Assembly: GCA_029975965.1 (NCBI GenBank)
Contig: JARKOV010000022.1
Span: 1 to 36,939 of the forward strand
DNA from: Anaerolinea sp.
Lineage (GTDB): Bacteria > Chloroflexota > Anaerolineae > Anaerolineales > Anaerolineaceae
Direction: 5' to 3'
DNA length: 36,939 nt
The notes under the pieces: generated by a model
Told to the model about the DNA's origin: nothing
The model's input: only the letters and a program-made list of their open reading frames with translations
The model's database searches: none
Shown here: one piece after another, positions 15,957-24,471 of the stretch
Numbering within the stretch: position 1 is the first letter of the stretch
How the letters are laid out: every line of letters begins with the position of its first letter
Position numbers and translations under genes: made by a program

Positions 15957-16868
15957 TTATTCTCTCCGGTAGGCTTTGAGCAACGCCGATGGCGCGCTGA
16001 CGTTGCGCCCGGCGATCATCAAGGCCAGGATGGTGACCAGGTACGGCAGCGCCAGGAACAGCTCGTAGGGCAACTTAATGCCCAGGGTCTGCAGGCGCAA
16101 TTGCAGCGAGGCCACGCCGCCGAATAACAGCGCGCCCCACATCACCCCCACCGGCTGCCAGTTGGCGAAGATGATCAAGGCAATGCACACCCAGCCGCGC
16201 CCGGCGATGATGCCGTAAGTGAACGCGCCTAACTGGGCCAGCGAGAGGAACGCCCCCCCGGCTGCCATCAAGCCGCCGCTGATCATCAACGCTTGCGTGC
16301 GGATGCGGTAGACGTTCAAGCCGGCCGCGTCTGCGGCTTCGGGGTTTTCACCCACGGCGCGCACGTTCAAGCCAAAGCGAGTGCGGTTGACCACCCACCA
16401 GACCAGCGGGACCAGCAACAGCGAAACGTAGGTCAAGAGGTGCTGGCTGAAAATGGGCCCCAAGACCGGTGAATCGCTGAACAAGGTGAGCGGTTTGAAC
16501 GCGGTAATCGAAGGCGGTACTTTCGGCTCGCCAAACGCCAGCCGGAAGCCGAACAGCGCCACGCCCGTCCACAAGAGCGTGATCCCCAACCCCGACACAT
16601 GCTGGTTGACCCCCAGCCGCACTGCCAACAGCGCCATCAGCCATCCCGACAGCATGCCCGCCAGCACCGCGGAGAAAAACCCAAGCCACAGGCTACCGCT
16701 CAATGAAGCCACGGTGAATCCAACGAAAGCCCCGAGGAACATGGTGCCTTCGATTCCCAGGTTCAACACCCCGGCCCGTTCGCTAAACAGCTCGCCCAGC
16801 GTGCCAAAAATCAAGGGGGTCGCCACGCGCAATGTGGCTGCAATCAGACCAATCAGGAAGGTTTCCAT
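15957..16868 (-). CDS. ABC transporter permease, BMP/nucleoside type (second permease)
   Basis: A 303-residue integral membrane protein of the branched-chain/ribose-type permease family (BPD_transp_2), with about 8-9 hydrophobic helices. The N-terminus resembles YufQ/NupQ: TLRVATPLIFGTLGELFSERAGVLNLGIEGTMFLGAF; NVRAVGENPEAADAAG is the cytoplasmic coupling (EAA-like) loop. It would form the channel with the neighbouring permease for a nucleoside or base delivered by the BMP lipoprotein. It starts 1 bp after the stop of the first permease, with GGAGAG upstream. It is the last gene of the minus-strand operon. Confidence 0.92.
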   Translation of the reverse strand: METFLIGLIAATLRVATPLIFGTLGELFSERAGVLNLGIEGTMFLGAFVGFTVASLSGSLWLGFFSAVLAGMLSGWLMALLAVRLGVNQHVSGLGITLLWTGVALFGFRLAFGEPKVPPSITAFKPLTLFSDSPVLGPIFSQHLLTYVSLLLVPLVWWVVNRTRFGLNVRAVGENPEAADAAGLNVYRIRTQALMISGGLMAAGGAFLSLAQLGAFTYGIIAGRGWVCIALIIFANWQPVGVMWGALLFGGVASLQLRLQTLGIKLPYELFLALPYLVTILALMIAGRNVSAPSALLKAYRRE

Positions 16869-16869
16869 G

Positions 16870-17922
16870 TCAGGCTCTCCGGATGCGGTAATTTTGCAGC
16901 ACGAACAGGCTGAGCGTCACCAGCAAGAGCGTCGCCTGGACGATCGTGCCGAGGTACACCGGCACTCCCAGCGCGCGGCTGACCGTCTGTGCGCCGGTGT
17001 CGATCAGCCCGATGAACAGCGCCGCCAACCCCACCCCAAAGGGGTGCAAACCGCCCAGGGTGGCGATGATAATGCCGCTGTAGCCGAGCCCGTCGGAGAT
17101 CGACTCGATCAAGTGAAAGTGGATACCGGCCACCTCACCCACCCCAGCCAGCCCGGCAATTCCCCCGCTGACCAGCGCCGCGGTCAGCATGGTGCGATTC
17201 ACGTTGATCCCGGCAAAGCGCGCCGCCTCTTTGCCAAGCCCGACCGCGCGCATGCGCAGGCCGAGTGCGGTGCGCTTGAGCACGTACCACTCGATGCCGA
17301 TGACCGCCAGCGCCACCAGGAAACCCAAATGCAGCCGCGCGCGCGGGATCAGCTTGATGAACTCGGTACCCTGGGCGATCTCAGGGCTTTGCGGCCACAT
17401 CGACACCGGATCGCGCCAGGGACCGTTGAGCAGGTAACTGACCAGGAAAATGACCACCGAGTTGAGCAGCAGCGTCGTCACCACCTCGTCCACGTTCAAG
17501 CGCACCTTGAGCAACGCCGGCCCCAATGCCCAAACCACCCCCGCCAGAAAGCCGCCGGCGATCATCAATGGGATCCCCAAAAATGGCGAGACGTCTTTTA
17601 AGATCATTCCCAGCCAGGCGCCCGCGATCGCCCCGGCATATAGCTGACCTTCCGCGCCGATATTCCAATAGCCGGCAGAAAATGCGAACGCCACCGAAGC
17701 CCCCGTCAGCAGCAAGGGGGTCGATTTCACCAACACCTCGATCAGACTCACCCGAGAAGATAAAGGAGCGATGAGGAACTGGTAATAAGCCTCCAGCGGG
17801 TCGGCACCCGCCCACAGCACCAGGATGGAGGTCAGTAAAAAGGTCACCGGGATGGCAATGACCGGGATTAACGATCGAAACCAAAGCGGTGCGCTGGCCC
17901 GCTCTAATTTAAGCCGCAGCAT
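16870..17922 (-). CDS. ABC transporter permease, BMP/nucleoside type (first permease)
   Basis: A 350-residue permease like YufP/NupP, with an N-terminal TM (about 20-40), then the motif LLTGASVAFAFSAGYWNIGAEGQLYAGA and the coupling loop MRAVGLGKEAARFAGINVNRT (about 228-248). It partners the permease at 15957 and the ATPase at 17909. AAGGAGG lies 6 nt before the ATG, and its start overlaps the ATPase end by 14 bp, indicating coupled translation. The order ATPase-permease-permease is standard for this transporter class. Confidence 0.92.
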   Translation of the reverse strand: MLRLKLERASAPLWFRSLIPVIAIPVTFLLTSILVLWAGADPLEAYYQFLIAPLSSRVSLIEVLVKSTPLLLTGASVAFAFSAGYWNIGAEGQLYAGAIAGAWLGMILKDVSPFLGIPLMIAGGFLAGVVWALGPALLKVRLNVDEVVTTLLLNSVVIFLVSYLLNGPWRDPVSMWPQSPEIAQGTEFIKLIPRARLHLGFLVALAVIGIEWYVLKRTALGLRMRAVGLGKEAARFAGINVNRTMLTAALVSGGIAGLAGVGEVAGIHFHLIESISDGLGYSGIIIATLGGLHPFGVGLAALFIGLIDTGAQTVSRALGVPVYLGTIVQATLLLVTLSLFVLQNYRIRRA

Positions 17923-19432
17923 GGTCCGCCTCCTTGGATGCCAGCAAATCCAGCGGCGTGCCGGACATCATCAAGCCCAATTGCTCGACGGTTGCCTCGC
18001 GCGCCTCCACGATGCCCATCAAGCGCCCTTCATACATCACCGCGATTCGATCGGCCAGCGCGAGGATCTCGTCCAGGTCTTCTGAGATCAACAGCACGGC
18101 CGCGCCTTGTTCACGCTGCTCGAGCAGTTTGCCGCGCACGTAATCCGTCGCGCCGACATCCAACCCGCGGGTGGGTTGCACCGCCAGCACCACACGCGGG
18201 CTGCGGGACAGGTTCCTCGCCAGGAGCACCTTTTGCATATTGCCGCCCGACAGGTTGCGGGTGCGTGTCTCGGGGCGCGCTTTGATCTGGTATTCGTCCA
18301 GCATCTGCTCCGCGTTTCTGCGAATGGCAACCCTGTCCAGGCCACCTCCACGGGTGAACCGGTCCAACTGGTCGAGCACCAGGTTCTCCTCCACACTCAG
18401 CTCGCCCACCACGCCGGCGTGCCGGTCTTCAGGGATCCTCCCCACCCCAGCCTCAGCCATTTGGGCAGGCAACGCGCCGGTGACCTCCCGGTCACCCACC
18501 CACACTCGCCCACCAGAAGGCTTGAGCATGCCTGAAAGGACCTTGCCCAGCTCGCTCTGACCGTTTCCTGAAACCCCGGCGATCCCCATAATTTCTCCCG
18601 CCTCCACTGCAAAAGAGACATCTTTCAAGGCGGTCAGACCTTTGCTGCCTTGCGCGCTCAAGCGATCCACCCGCAGCAGCACATCGGCCGGTTCGCGCTC
18701 GCTTTGCCGGCGCACGCCGAAAGTCTCGCGCCCTACCATCATGCGCGCCAACTCGGTCTGGTTGGTCTCGGTCTTCAGCACACTGCCAACCACTCGGCCG
18801 TCCCTTAAGACGGTGACTCGGTCGCACACGGCCATAACTTCGTTAAGCTTGTGAGAAATGAAAATGACCGAAAGCCCTTCCTCACGCAGGCGATTGAGCG
18901 CCTCGAAAAGCACATCGACCTCCTGGGGGACGAGTACCGCAGTCGGTTCATCCAGGATCAGCACCCGCGCATCGTGAGCGAGCGCCTTGAGAATTTCCAC
19001 GCGCTGCTGCTCCCCCACCGATAACTGGCGCACCAGCGCATTTGGCTTAACCGGGATGCCAAAGCGTTCCGCCGCGCCGGTCACTTCTGTTTGTAGCCGT
19101 TTCGGATCCAGGATGGCTCCACTGCCACCCAGGGCGATGTTTTCAGCCACGGTCAGGGTGGGCACCAGGGTGAAGTGCTGCGTGACCATGCCGATCCGCG
19201 CCCGGATGGCGTCTTTTGGCGAGTGAATCGCCAGCGGCAACCCTCCGATGCGAATCTGGCCCTCATCTGCGTGGTATAAGCCGAAAAGAATGCGCATCAA
19301 GGTGGTTTTCCCGGCGCCGTTCTCCCCCAGCAGCGCGTGAATCTCGCCTTGCTCCAATTCGAAATCGATGTGGTCGTTGGCCAGCAGATCGCCAAACCGC
19401 TTCACGATTCCCTGCATTTGAACAGCCGACAT
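17909..19432 (-). CDS. ABC transporter ATPase with two NBDs (nucleoside/sugar type)
   Basis: A 507-residue ATPase of the RbsA/MglA/YufO class. NBD1 has Walker A GENGAGKTT (about 37-45), signature LSVGEQQR and Walker B VLILDEPT. NBD2 has the family's degenerate Walker A (GVSGNGQSELGK), signature LSGGNMQK and an altered Walker B (VVLAVQPTRGLD), as is normal for these proteins. So only one NBD is expected to hydrolyse ATP efficiently. ATG at 19432 is preferred because GGAG lies 5 nt upstream; a GTG at 19438 overlaps that site. It powers import through the two downstream permeases. A strong hairpin separates it from the binding-protein gene. Confidence 0.93.
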   Translation of the reverse strand: MSAVQMQGIVKRFGDLLANDHIDFELEQGEIHALLGENGAGKTTLMRILFGLYHADEGQIRIGGLPLAIHSPKDAIRARIGMVTQHFTLVPTLTVAENIALGGSGAILDPKRLQTEVTGAAERFGIPVKPNALVRQLSVGEQQRVEILKALAHDARVLILDEPTAVLVPQEVDVLFEALNRLREEGLSVIFISHKLNEVMAVCDRVTVLRDGRVVGSVLKTETNQTELARMMVGRETFGVRRQSEREPADVLLRVDRLSAQGSKGLTALKDVSFAVEAGEIMGIAGVSGNGQSELGKVLSGMLKPSGGRVWVGDREVTGALPAQMAEAGVGRIPEDRHAGVVGELSVEENLVLDQLDRFTRGGGLDRVAIRRNAEQMLDEYQIKARPETRTRNLSGGNMQKVLLARNLSRSPRVVLAVQPTRGLDVGATDYVRGKLLEQREQGAAVLLISEDLDEILALADRIAVMYEGRLMGIVEAREATVEQLGLMMSGTPLDLLASKEADHAAA

Positions 19433-19461
19433 ACCCACTCCAATATTAAAATCGGTAATGA

Positions 19462-19500
19462 AGGGGCACGGGGTGAATGGCTTACAAACCCCGTGCCCCT
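19462..19500 (-). terminator. Intra-operon hairpin between binding protein and ATPase genes
   Basis: AGGGGCACGGGGT (19462-19474) pairs perfectly with 19488-19500 (13 bp, 13-nt loop). It lies 67 bp after the BMP lipoprotein stop and 29 bp before the ATPase start on the minus strand, with no T-tract. Such hairpins often lower read-through or protect the upstream message, so that binding protein outnumbers the transporter. Confidence 0.6.
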
Positions 19501-19567
19501 ATGGCTCAAACATCCCCTCAGAACGAGGGAAACAGGCTAAATACGGTTCTTGCGCCGGCGAAGAGGC

Positions 19568-20593
19568 TTAGTTTACAGCGTCCGGAGCGGCCTCATCGAT
19601 GTCGACACGGAAAGTGCCCTTCTTGATTTCTTCAAGCCGCGCATTCACCTTCGCCACCAGATCTGCCGGCAGTTTGCTTTCGGTGCCGTGGAAAGGCGCC
19701 AGGCTCGCGCCACCCTTGCCGATCATGCTGAAGTCCTTCAAATCCTGCGCGGTGAAGGTGCCCGCTTCGACCTGTTTGATCAGGTAATCGACCGTTGGTT
19801 CCATGTTCCAGACCGCGCTGCTGACCACCTGGTCGGGCGCCAGCTCGTTCTGGTCGCTCATGTTGCCAAACGCCCAGAGGCCTTTTTCCTTGGCCGCTTC
19901 AATCACGCCAAAGCGCTCGGCGAAGAGCACGTCGGCGCCGCTGTCGATCTGCGCCAGGGCAGCTTCTTTGGCGCTGGCCGGGTCAAACCAGCTATTGATG
20001 AAGGTCACCAGCACCTTGGCGTCTGGGTTGGTTTCTTTTGCCCCGGCGATGAAGGCGTTGGTGATGCGGTTAACTTCCGGCACCGGGTACCCACCGACCA
20101 CACCGATGGTGTTGGTCTTGGTCAAACCACCGGCCAGCATTCCCAGCAAATAAGCGGGCTCGTGGATCCAGTTGTCGAAGACGGCAAAATTTGGCTCGCT
20201 CGGTCCGAAACCTGAACCGAAGGCGAATGCGATTTGTGGGAAATCAGCCGCCACCCGGCGCACAGCTTCTTCATTGCCGAAGGCATCCCCGAGGATCAAA
20301 TCCGGCTTCTGCTGCTCGCAAACCTCGCGCAGCACACGCTCCATGTCGCCCGAATAGCCGATATTCTCGGTATAGGTGTAATCGATCCGGCCGGCATCTT
20401 TGGCCTTGAGCAGGGCCTGGTGAATCACGCCGTCCCAGGGCTCTTCAATGGGTGTGGCAAAGGCCCCAAACACTTTTAACTTTTTTGGACCTTCTTCCGC
20501 GGCCGGCGTGGGGGTTGCCGCGGGAGCGCATGCCGTCACCAGCATGCTCAGAACCAACAACACGGCCAACACTGCGAACAATTTCTTGCTCAT
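19568..20593 (-). CDS. BMP-family substrate-binding lipoprotein
   Basis: A 341-residue extracytoplasmic binding protein of the BMP/PnrA/NupN family, which binds nucleosides, purine bases or thiamine-related ligands. The signal peptide ends with lipobox LVTAC (Cys22), followed by a short Ala/Pro/Thr spacer. Family motifs include KPDLILGDAFGNEEAV, AFAFGSG, GMLAGGLTKTNTIGVVGGYPVPEVNRITNAF (written in family order, about 156-186) and FINSWFDPASAKEAALAQIDSGADVLF. AAGGAGA precedes the ATG. The deaminase gene upstream and the two-NBD ATPase and permeases downstream make nucleoside or nucleobase import the most likely role. Confidence 0.92.
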   Translation of the reverse strand: MSKKLFAVLAVLLVLSMLVTACAPAATPTPAAEEGPKKLKVFGAFATPIEEPWDGVIHQALLKAKDAGRIDYTYTENIGYSGDMERVLREVCEQQKPDLILGDAFGNEEAVRRVAADFPQIAFAFGSGFGPSEPNFAVFDNWIHEPAYLLGMLAGGLTKTNTIGVVGGYPVPEVNRITNAFIAGAKETNPDAKVLVTFINSWFDPASAKEAALAQIDSGADVLFAERFGVIEAAKEKGLWAFGNMSDQNELAPDQVVSSAVWNMEPTVDYLIKQVEAGTFTAQDLKDFSMIGKGGASLAPFHGTESKLPADLVAKVNARLEEIKKGTFRVDIDEAAPDAVN

Positions 20594-20713
20594 AATCTTC
20601 TCCTTGAGATCCTTACTGGGTCAGGATTTGTCGCGGCCAAATGCTGCCGCCGAACGGTTCAACGCAGCCTGGGGTCATCACTCTGTGCGGATTGGATTTC
20701 ACCTCCTTGTGGC

Positions 20714-21157
20714 TCACTCGCCGATGTCTTCTGCCCACAGATCGGGCTTTTCAGCGATGAACTTGCGCATCATCGCGATACATTCTTCATCCTGCAGATC
20801 AATCACCGTCACGCCGTTTTCGCGCAGCCAGTCGATCCCGCCCGCGAAATTAACGCTTTCGCCGACCACCACCGTGCCAATATTAAATTGGCGGATCAAA
20901 CCGCTGCAATACCAGCACGGCGCCAGGGTGGTTACCATGATCTTGTTCTTGTAACCCCGCTGGCGTCCGGCTTTTTTGAAGGCGTCCGTCTCGCCGTGAA
21001 TGGTCGGGTCGCCCTGCTGGACGCGCTGGTTATGCCCGCGACCGAGGATGTTGCCATGCTGGTCCGCCAGGCAAGCCCCCACGGGCACCCCGCCTTCCGC
21101 AAGGCCCAAGCGGGCTTCTTCCAGAGCCACCGAGAGCAGTTCTTTGTAATCTACCAC
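20714..21157 (-). CDS. Cytosine deaminase, yeast FCY1-like
   Basis: A 147-residue zinc deaminase of the CDA superfamily. Zinc ligands and catalytic acid are His54-Gly-Glu56 and PCWYC (Cys81, Cys84). It resembles Saccharomyces Fcy1 beyond the catalytic motifs: HGE in place of the usual HAE, VVVGESVNF (97-104), and the C-terminal WAEDIGE (141-147) that matches the lid WFEDIGE. Trp141 and Asp144 correspond to base-contacting residues of the yeast enzyme. Bacterial cytosine deaminases are usually the unrelated CodA amidohydrolases, so this type is notable. The expected reaction is cytosine to uracil plus ammonia; other bases remain possible. GTG start with CAGGAG 8 nt upstream. It leads the operon with the BMP transporter, 120 bp ahead of it. 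Confidence 0.85.
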   Translation of the reverse strand: MVDYKELLSVALEEARLGLAEGGVPVGACLADQHGNILGRGHNQRVQQGDPTIHGETDAFKKAGRQRGYKNKIMVTTLAPCWYCSGLIRQFNIGTVVVGESVNFAGGIDWLRENGVTVIDLQDEECIAMMRKFIAEKPDLWAEDIGE

Positions 21158-21450
21158 GTTTTGTACTCCTGAAGTGTAATGGTCGATATAGATTTTACCG
21201 GACCGCTTAAAATAGAAATGGCGGTCGGGGAATATCTAAACCCGGGATCGATACAGGGTAACGCCATATTTCAAGAAAATTGGATTGTCAAACAACTCAC
21301 CCTTATTGTAGGGATTACCGCCACGCAGGTCAAGCGCCAGCATGGCACTATTTTCATCTGGCCGGAAAGGATTCATCCCATGGGTAACCACGTATCCATG
21401 GCTGGGGAATGCGGATCTCATGCACCTCTGTCTGAAAAGCTGCAATAAAT
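21158..21450. other. 293-bp intergenic region upstream of the deaminase operon
   Basis: No gene, tRNA or known riboswitch fold is recognised. ATTTTA-N10-TAAAAT (21192-21213) is a small palindrome. CCGGACCGC (21198-21206) pairs with GCGGTCGG (21221-21228) with one bulge. These could be an operator or end signal between the DUF4185-like gene and the deaminase operon. No convincing sigma-70 promoter is seen. Confidence 0.35.
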
Positions 21451-22512
21451 CTACACGATCAACTTTTGGATAGTGAAGTTGTAGTCTTCGTACGAGCCCG
21501 AATAGACCATCCACATCGTCCGGCCGTCTGCGCTCATCCACTTGGTCGGGAAGTTTGGCTGGTAGCCTCCCAACCTGCCCCAATCGTCATCCCGGTAGAA
21601 TAAGGACCACGGACCCCACGGCTCAGGCGCTTCGTAAAGGGTCAACTGGCTGCGTCTGGCGCTCTCGGGCCAGGCCTGGTGATAGGGGCGCGGGTTGCCT
21701 GCCGCGTCAATGAAGCTGTAATTGCCCAGGATGTAGCGCCCCAGCCCGGCGTTGTAAACGATGTGATTCTCACCCGTCATGTGGTGGTAGGCAAAAATGG
21801 GCTGAGCGCGCTGTTCGTCCTTGCTCCAGGCCGGCCGGTTGTAGGCATCGGCGCCGGTCCAGAATTCCCAGCTTTCTCTGCGCAGCAGCTCATCCTGCAG
21901 GACGCGCCCTAGCAACATCGCGTCGCCGTTCTCCCAGTAGCTGTTGCCGTCTTCGCCCACCGGGAACGAGGCATACACGTACTCGTCGCGCGCTCCGGCG
22001 TAGTCTTGCCCAAACTGGATGAAATGGGGCGAGGAGAGGCGGCCGGTGAAAAAATCCTGCGGCGTGGCCTCGCGATTCCAGGTCAACCCGTAATCGCGGG
22101 TGGTGAGAATCCAGGCGCTGACGTTCTGCTGGCGGCGGAAATTCGGGTCCTCGCCATAATTGTGCAGCTCAGCCGCCAGGTATATCGTCCCGCCCAGGCT
22201 CAACAGGCCGGCCGGCTTGACCCCGCGCCTGGGGTCCACGTGCGGGCGCTGGCAGTAGACCGCCGGGTCGACCGGCAGGTTATCCACCAGGCGCATCGTC
22301 ACCCCCCAGGAATGGTGCGGCTCGGGGTGCCCACCGACCTGCCAGAAGTTCATCGGGCTGTCGGTGTTGTCGCCCGCCGCGGCGTACAGGTTGCCGTCTG
22401 CCGCCCAGGTCAACGGCCACATGTCGCCGTCGCCTTTGTGAATGCGGATCGGGTCGACGGATACGCTGGTGATAACTTTGCTCATGGGGTAGGGAGGATC
22501 AATCTGGCTCAT
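21451..22512 (-). CDS. DUF4185-like beta-propeller protein (putative carbohydrate-active)
   Basis: A 353-residue cytosolic-looking protein with no signal peptide. Repeated motifs such as DMWPLTWAADGNLYAAAGD, SLGGTIYLAAELH, LTTRDYGLTWNREA and YQPNFPTKWMSADGRTMWMVYSG resemble five-bladed beta-propellers of the DUF4185 and sialidase/GH43-like groups. No catalytic residue can be assigned with certainty. ATG at 22512 is chosen because AAGGAG (22519-22524 on the minus strand) lies 6 nt before it; an ATG at 22530 lacks such a site. It is divergent to a TIM-barrel glycoside-hydrolase-like gene across 135 bp, suggesting shared control. Confidence 0.72.
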   Translation of the reverse strand: MSQIDPPYPMSKVITSVSVDPIRIHKGDGDMWPLTWAADGNLYAAAGDNTDSPMNFWQVGGHPEPHHSWGVTMRLVDNLPVDPAVYCQRPHVDPRRGVKPAGLLSLGGTIYLAAELHNYGEDPNFRRQQNVSAWILTTRDYGLTWNREATPQDFFTGRLSSPHFIQFGQDYAGARDEYVYASFPVGEDGNSYWENGDAMLLGRVLQDELLRRESWEFWTGADAYNRPAWSKDEQRAQPIFAYHHMTGENHIVYNAGLGRYILGNYSFIDAAGNPRPYHQAWPESARRSQLTLYEAPEPWGPWSLFYRDDDWGRLGGYQPNFPTKWMSADGRTMWMVYSGSYEDYNFTIQKLIV

Positions 22513-22533
22513 CGCAATCTCCTTGTCCATTTA

Positions 22534-22539
22534 AGTATA
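22534..22539 (-). promoter_or_regulatory. -10 box for the DUF4185-like gene
   Basis: TATACT on the minus strand lies 21 bp upstream of the ATG at 22512; a weak TTGGTT is 18 bp further up. The start would leave a short leader containing the AAGGAG site, which agrees with the ATG at 22512 and not 22530. Confidence 0.45.
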
Positions 22540-22601
22540 GCGCGTGTCGCCCCGGGCAACCAATTTGCCCAGCTCTATCCTTCATCTTCTCGCACCTGGT
22601 C

Positions 22602-22607
22602 TATAAT
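22602..22607 (+). promoter_or_regulatory. -10 box for the TIM-barrel gene
   Basis: A perfect TATAAT lies 40 bp before the ATG at 22648. The -35 region is weak (TTCATC with a short 15-bp spacer). It is divergent to the TATACT box 62 bp away. Confidence 0.5.
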
Positions 22608-22647
22608 GGACCCACCCAAAACAGATTTTGCCGAGGAGCTTTTTTTC

Positions 22648-24471
22648 ATGTCCACTCAATCCAGCCCAAGTCGTTACCAGAACTTCGCCGTTGCCATCTA
22701 CGCCCGCGTGTACGAGGTGCTCAAAATGAGCGACCTGGACTGGCTCGACCAGCGCTTTTCGGTGATGAACCGCTCGATCAAAGTGAATAAGATCTACCTG
22801 GAGACCCACCGCGACATGGTGGTTGTCGACGAAGAGACTTTGCTCAAAGCTAAAGAATACTTCGCCAATCGAGGCATACGGACCTCCGGCGGGATCACTA
22901 TCACCGTCAACGAGCGCAACCGCTTTCAGACCTACTGTTACACCAACCCCGAACACCGCCAGAAGCTCAAGGAGGTCGTCGCCTACACCGCCAGCCACTT
23001 CGACGAATTGATCCTCGACGATTTCTTCTTCACCAACTGCAAATGCCCCGGCTGCGTCCGCGCCAAGGGCTTAAAGAGCTGGACGCGCTTCCGCCTGGAT
23101 CTGCTCGATGAAGCCGCCCGCGAGCTGGTGATCGAGCCGGCTCGTTCAGTCAATCCCAACATCCGCCTGGTGATCAAGTACCCCAACTGGTACGAGCATT
23201 TTCAGGGTCTGGGCTTTAACTTGCAGAGTGGTCCGCTGTTGTTTGATCAACTGTACACCGGCACCGAGACGCGCGACCCCGCCGTGGGAAACCAGCACCT
23301 CCAGCCGTACCACGGCTACTCGATCTTCCGCTACTTCGAAAACCTCAAGCCGGGCGGCAACGCCGGCGGATGGGTGGATACGGGCGGGATGCGCACCCTC
23401 GATCGCTACGCCGAACAACTCTGGCTGACTCTCTTTGCCAAAGCGCCAGAGATCACCCTTTTCGATTTTTTGCAGCTCCAACGCCCCATCCAACTTTCCG
23501 ACCGCGCCCCCTGGCAGGGACAGGGCACCAGCTTCGATTTCGCCACGGCACTCGGCCCCCACATGACCTCGCCCTGGTCCATATCATCCGATGCCACCCT
23601 GCCCCTGGCGGCCGGATACGTCTTTGAGCAACTGGACGCCTTCATCGGCAAACTCGGCAACCCACTTGGCGTGCCTTGCTACAAGCCTTACCACTCCACC
23701 GGCGAGGATTTTTTGCCCTCTTACCTGGGCATGCTGGGCATCCCGGTCGAGTTGGTGCCGCAATTCCCGGCCACAGCCAAGACCGTGCTGCTCACCGAGA
23801 ACGCCCGAACCGATGGGGGGATCATTGCGAAAATCAAAGAGCACCTGTTGGGTGGGAACAACGTGGTCATCACCTCGGGGCTGCTGCGCGCGCTGCAGGG
23901 CAAGGGCATCGAGGAGATCGTCGAGCTGGAATACACCGACCGCAAGGCGACCGTGCAGGATTACCAGATGGGCTGGTTCCAATCTCAGCACGCCGATAAA
24001 CCTATCACCATCCCTCAGATCCAGTACCTGACCAACGATTCGTGGGAAGAGATTTCCGGGGTGACTGGCGTGAACGGCTACCCCCTGTTGCACTCCGCCG
24101 CTTACGGCGGAGGGATGCTCTACGTGCTCACCATCCCAGACGTGTTTGGCGAGCTCTACCACCTCCCCCGCCCCGTCCTGGCGCGCATCCAGGAGACCTT
24201 GCTGCGCGACCTGTACGTCCGCATGGAAAGCAACCCGCAGGTGTCGCTCTTTGTCTACGACAACCAAACGTTAATCGTCGAATCTTTCCTGCCCGAAGAT
24301 GAGTACGTCACCCTGGTCGTGGAGGAGCGCTTCAAACGCATCACCGACCTGGTAAGCGGGGAAAAATTAACCCTTCAGAGCCGCAAAGACTGGCGCGGGC
24401 AGCCGTCCGGGTGGAAGACCTGCGACGTGAAGATCAAACCCCACTCATATCGGGTCTTCCGCTGCGAGTGA
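22648..24471 (+). CDS. Putative TIM-barrel glycoside hydrolase-like protein of unknown family
   Basis: A 607-residue soluble protein that I do not recognise as a named family. Residues about 10-380 read as a TIM barrel: YARVYEVLKM, KVNKIYLETHRD, RTSGGITITVN, HFDELILDDFFFTNCKCPGC, PNIRLVIKYPNWYEHF and PLLFDQLYTGTETRD place acidic residues (LDD, ETH) at strand ends as in glycoside hydrolases. Residues about 400-500 (AKTVLLTENARTDGG, LGGNNVVITSGLL) resemble the Rossmann/GATase-like middle domain of GH42-type enzymes; the tail is beta-rich. CPGC with the preceding TNCKC is Cys-rich and could bind metal. ATG at 22648 follows GAGGAG; the frame stays open upstream to 22006, but only as a shadow of the opposite gene. 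Its last 38 bp overlap the convergent VanZ-like gene. Confidence 0.72.
   Translation: MSTQSSPSRYQNFAVAIYARVYEVLKMSDLDWLDQRFSVMNRSIKVNKIYLETHRDMVVVDEETLLKAKEYFANRGIRTSGGITITVNERNRFQTYCYTNPEHRQKLKEVVAYTASHFDELILDDFFFTNCKCPGCVRAKGLKSWTRFRLDLLDEAARELVIEPARSVNPNIRLVIKYPNWYEHFQGLGFNLQSGPLLFDQLYTGTETRDPAVGNQHLQPYHGYSIFRYFENLKPGGNAGGWVDTGGMRTLDRYAEQLWLTLFAKAPEITLFDFLQLQRPIQLSDRAPWQGQGTSFDFATALGPHMTSPWSISSDATLPLAAGYVFEQLDAFIGKLGNPLGVPCYKPYHSTGEDFLPSYLGMLGIPVELVPQFPATAKTVLLTENARTDGGIIAKIKEHLLGGNNVVITSGLLRALQGKGIEEIVELEYTDRKATVQDYQMGWFQSQHADKPITIPQIQYLTNDSWEEISGVTGVNGYPLLHSAAYGGGMLYVLTIPDVFGELYHLPRPVLARIQETLLRDLYVRMESNPQVSLFVYDNQTLIVESFLPEDEYVTLVVEERFKRITDLVSGEKLTLQSRKDWRGQPSGWKTCDVKIKPHSYRVFRCE

Noticed and set aside
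16453..17601. A 382-codon plus-strand frame across two permease genes
   Set aside because: Antisense to two clear permeases; rich in Arg, His, Gln and Pro as expected from shadow frames in GC-rich DNA.
21158..21450. Purine riboswitch upstream of the deaminase operon
   Set aside because: The conserved purine-riboswitch core is not seen; only two small inverted repeats are present.
22006..22647. In-frame N-terminal extension of the TIM-barrel gene
   Set aside because: The extension is antisense to the DUF4185-like gene and crosses the TATAAT box; the ATG at 22648 has GAGGAG upstream.
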